Shown: in pieces, positions 60,103 to 64,000 of the stretch
Layout: every line of letters starts with the position of its first letter
Position numbering within the stretch: the stretch's first letter is position 1
Assembly (NCBI GenBank): GCA_024036415.1
Contig: JAMWET010000707.1
Coordinates: 85,001-149,000 of the forward strand
Direction: 5' to 3'
From: Prochilodus magdalenae
Lineage: Eukaryota; Chordata; Actinopteri; Characiformes; Prochilodontidae
DNA: 64,000 nucleotides
Program-made: the position numbers and the translations under genes
The notes under the pieces: model-generated
What the model saw: the letters and a program-made list of their open reading frames with translations, nothing else
The model's database searches: none
Told to the model about the DNA's origin: nothing

Positions 60103-62205
60103 GGGCCGGCGCTCCTACCCCAGTCTGCGCTCATGACCACCCGAATTACAACAGCTGAATTATCGACCCCCTGCAAAGAGTGTCAACCTGTCCCCTCGAT
60201 GAACCCTGTAACACACCCCCGCCCCCAATAAACCCCACCCCTTTCACAGCAGGACCCCAGTCTCTCTGTCCAGTCCCCACGTCCATCCGTCGGTTCGTCC
60301 TCCCTGTGAGTGCGTGGTCGTGTGTCTCCTCTGTAAATACGTCCCGCTTTTTCTCAAATGTCCTTCACCAACTCGAGAGAACGCAGAGGGTGACCCCGGG
60401 CGACCCCCCACCCCCTACACCCCTACCCCCTCATCACCAACAAGGGTGACTATTGGGCACATTTATGATCCACCGTATATACAGTATATACACATATACG
60501 AATCGTCCTTTGTAGACTTTGATTCTGATATAACAGTTTTGTAGTCTGTGCGCGTGTGAATGTGTGCATTTGTACGTTTATCGGTTTGTTTTTTATTGAT
60601 TTATCTATTTATTTTTGTATGACTCTTCTCGCTTCGGGTTTGACAAACTGCCTACAGATCTCTGTGTATATATTGCACGTTCTTCCTCTCCTTCATTCGC
60701 CATTCTTCTTCTTCTTCTTCGGCTTGCTGTTGGGTTTTAGTGAGTTTCTTGCACAACCGAGGTACCGACCCCGAACCTTTTCCCGCCGTCAGGTCTGTTC
60801 AGCATGTCACCGTCCTCCTCCTCCTCCTCTTCCTCCTCCTCCTCCTCCTTTTTTTCTCGATAGACTCGTAGCCTTTTTCGTAAACTGCCACAAAATGATT
60901 TGGACCAATGTCTGTAGATGTCTTTATTTTCTTTGACGTCTATTTAGTGTCTTATCTCTTAAACATTCCTTTATAGCAGTGGAGAACTATGCTGTCTATA
61001 AACTGCATGCAGGGTGCGGGCTCATCAGTTCAGCTGGAATCGTTTGATCAGGCCTAGCGGCGTGTACCGCGGCTGGGTTCTTCGTTAGCGAGCCAGTGGC
61101 AACAGAAACACAGACCCGGGCCCCAAACCGCCCACAGTCAGCTAGCTTCCATGCCAGAGATGCTCCACAAACATAGTTAGGAGTGAAAATGACCAGAACG
61201 ATGAGAAGGGGAAACTAATCGTGCACAAGAACCTGGTTTTTGATGGCGCTTTTTAACTTGACCCGAGGCAGGATCGCAGAAACCGAGTGGCTTCCTCACA
61301 CGGGGCGACTCAGAACCTACACAGTGAATTCATCTACGAAGTACAACCGGCCCGAAGCGCCGCCAGCAAGATTAGATTCACCGTTCAAAGCACACTGGCT
61401 GCACTGGCCGTCCGCTGTGAGCCGGCTGCTGCGTTCCTGCCTCGTTATTACTTTGTCTTATTGTTGAATAGAGGTTATGCCTTCTTCAGTTTTTGATGTG
61501 GAGGTTGGTTATGTTTGTATTCAGAGCTGAGGGTGTGTGAGTGAAGCGGGCAGAAAAGGGACCAGATCATTCAGGACTTTATTTGCTGCTGTGTGGCCGT
61601 GTGTGTGTGTGTGTGTGTGTGTGATAGTGTCTGTGTGTGTGATTGTGTGTGTGATTGTGTGTGAGTGTGTGTGTGTGTGTGTGTGATAGGATGTGTGGTT
61701 GTGTGTGTGTGATAGGGTGTGTGGTTGTGTGTGTGCGTGCGCGTCTGTTTGTTGGTTCTAGCTCTGTAGTTTATACACTGCCAGGCACCTGGGGGGACGT
61801 TTCCTTTCTTTTTTTTCGATCTCTTTATTTTCGCAGTGCCCTTACCAGTTTGCTCTTATGCATACAATACGCCCCCCCCCCCCGCCTCTTTGCCCTCCCC
61901 CACTCAGAATTACCCATCATCCTCCAGCGCTCCACTCACACAGGACACAATCTGTCAGCGTGTAATGAGCCAGTGATGATGTGTGCGGCTACACGTGCTT
62001 GCTGTATGTCTCTCCCTCTCTCTTTCCACTCTCTCTCCCCCTCTCTCTCTCTCTCCTCCTCTCTTTTTTATTCTTTTTCTTAATACTCTCTCCTTCCGTT
62101 CTCTTTTTCTTTCTTTCACTTGCCTTTCTCTCAAATTCACTCTTGTCTTTTGTCCTTTTTCTTTTTCTCCTCTGTCATTTTTCTCTCTTCCTCCTTGTAT
62201 TAACA

Positions 62206-62272
<67 letters not shown>

Positions 62273-64000
62273 GTTTGTACAGTTGGCTCGTGTACATTAG
62301 CTCTGCTTCATCCGACCAGATTAGGCGGTTTAGAGTGATCGCTGACAGCGGCGGCTGATTGGTTTGGACAGTGGGCGGGGGTGCTAGTTAGCTGCAGTAG
62401 GTGGAGCTAGCAGCTCTGTGGGCGTGTCCTCAGCACCTGTTTCTGCTCTCCGTACGGCCATAAATCTGAAACAGGTCAGTTCTCAGGTATTCCACGGCGG
62501 AACGGGAAAAGAGGGGAGCATTGCGGTCACGGTTTTCATCCGGAAGTCGCTTCATTCATTTACTTCAGTCTGATGAAAGTAAAAAGGCCTTGGAACTTTT
62601 GGTTTCCCCCCATCCAAGCATGACCCCCCATCATCCCTTCCCTTTAATTTATCCCACCCAAAGAGAGCAAAACTAATTTAGGAGAATGACCAAAGACCGT
62701 ATTGTCTTGCTTATGCTGCCAACTGCCATCAAAAACAGGTTCAGGGAAGTTTCCTCCTCGTCTCTGGTTGCTCAAATCAAGCCCCCCGATCCGCTGGCGT
62801 TTTCAGCTCTAGACTTATTTTACTTGAATCGTAACGTGGATCTAATTCAGAGTCCAAGACTGAAGACTCACGCCCCGGGCCTAAACAGCAACGATAGCAC
62901 AACTCCTTTCTTTATTTCTGTCTTATTTCTGTGATGCTGAATATGAAACATGGAAGTGAACATTTACCTGTAGCTGTTCTAATATCTATATAAATATAAA
63001 TACTTAAAAAAAGGAAAAAAAACAAACAACGATAAAATCTGTATCGTTCGGTGTTGTACTGTGGGGAATATCTGGGGGACGGGGGTCCGGTTAACTTTTT
63101 TTTTTTAAGGTACGGCCAAAAATAAGTCCAAAATTTGGCACATTTTTAAAAGAATTGAGAAATTTGGGTGATTGGTTCATCGGCTCGTGGCAAATTGTAC
63201 GGGTGGAAGTGATCGGAACACAGAACTTATTGGGGTAGGACTCGGAACACGCGATGGAGGACGACTCGTCGCGCGGCGAGGATCCTCAAAGAGGACTAAT
63301 GAAACTTGATGTGCGTGCGTTCTGTTTGGGGTTCTGTTTGTTTGTTTTGTTTCATGTGCGCGTATGAAGCCATTTCTTCGTCTCAAGCGTTTGTTTAAAT
63401 TGGACGGAGGGGAAACAGGCACGGGCAACTTGCCCGCTCCGTTGAAGTTAGCGCGTCCTCTTCACTGGAGGGACCAAAAGGGGGCGCTGTAACTTCAGCC
63501 CAGCGGCTGCGGATCCATACCGATTTGTACATCGCACATGCCGTCCGTTTACGTTCACCTTTTATATCTATTTTTTTCAGGCATATATTAGTCAGGACGG
63601 AGCCTTTTTTGTGAAAAAGAGGACTTTTATTTTGTAACTTTGTGTCATTTCCTTTTCTCTTATTTAAGGCGAGAATGAGGACCTAGTCAAAAATGTAATA
63701 ATGGAAACTGAGGCCTGCCTTAGGGAAGGTTAGCGCGTCGGAGCGTTTCCAGAATAACGTGTACGGATACGAACGCGAGACAACAACAGTTCACGTAGAC
63801 GCCGTCGTTTCCGAGCGGGATTCGTCTCGAATGGGAAGGCTGGCTTTTTGATTAGTGGGCGGGGCTAAAGCAGATGCAGGGTTTAGTGCTCTGGTCGTGG
63901 GGGAAGCATTTTGCTGACACTGTTTATATTTAATTTCTTTATTTATTTTATTTAGGCTTGGAGAAAGGGGCGTAGGTCAGCGTCGCCCCTGCTCGTCCGG
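60103..64000 (+). other. Presumed long vamp2 3' UTR and downstream sequence
   Basis: No further exon is recognised. An AATAAA at 60227 is only 125 bp past the stop and is probably not the only signal; no other AATAAA was noticed downstream. Microsatellites: GT at 61594-61740, C-run at 61872, CT tracts at 62008-62070 and 62207-62270. How far the vamp2 transcript extends is unknown. Confidence 0.45.
62207..62272. repeat. (CT)n microsatellite
   Basis: About 65 bp of CTCT with one CTTT interruption. Confidence 0.95.

Overview
This is vertebrate nuclear DNA, almost certainly from a ray-finned (teleost) fish. The reasons are split genes with GT-AG introns, a fish-specific actinodin (fin-fold structural protein) gene, many Tc1/mariner and hAT-type remnants, and a very heavy load of micro- and minisatellites. 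Species cannot be fixed from sequence alone; an otophysan-like fish is a guess.

I can support four protein-coding genes and four tRNA genes. (1) foxo1-type exon 1 on the minus strand (17861-18400), ending at a clean donor inside the forkhead domain. Its second exon is not in the window, so positions 1-17860 are best read as its first intron. (2) A complete ap4m1 gene (AP-4 adaptor mu subunit) on the minus strand, 15 coding exons from 31781 down to 20786, 442 residues. (3) A complete actinodin gene on the plus strand, four coding exons from 35841 to 41372, 308 residues, with an upstream non-coding exon. (4) A complete vamp2 gene (synaptobrevin-2) on the plus strand, 52907-60102, 111 residues, whose start codon is split by intron 1. 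tRNA-Leu(TAG), tRNA-Thr(AGT), tRNA-Ser(GCT) and tRNA-Leu(AAG) lie between actinodin and vamp2.

Layout: 1-17.8 kb is repeat-rich foxo1 intron with three Tc1 remnants, a 21-bp minisatellite, an AT-rich minisatellite and MITEs. 17.9-18.7 kb is foxo1 exon 1 and promoter. 18.8-20.7 kb is intergenic MITEs and CA repeats. 20.8-31.8 kb is ap4m1, whose introns hold three minisatellites, a Tc1-type MITE and a hAT-type element. 32-35.3 kb is intergenic with a GATA/GACA tract and a Tc1 remnant. 35.3-41.9 kb is actinodin. 42-52.3 kb is intergenic with the tRNA genes, MITEs and a duplicated segment carrying a long hairpin. 52.3-64 kb is vamp2 with promoter, introns and a long 3' untranslated region.

The genes belong to unrelated processes (insulin/stress transcription control, trans-Golgi cargo sorting, fin-fold fibres, synaptic vesicle fusion) and do not form a functional cluster. 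Nearly all long open frames in the window are stop-free tandem repeats and are not genes. The more unusual signals are repeat-structural: two arrays of one 21-bp family 16 kb apart, a minisatellite that grew inside a MITE, a Tc1 family whose copies share one internal deletion, and a 59-bp-armed hairpin. I see no convincing new biological system.
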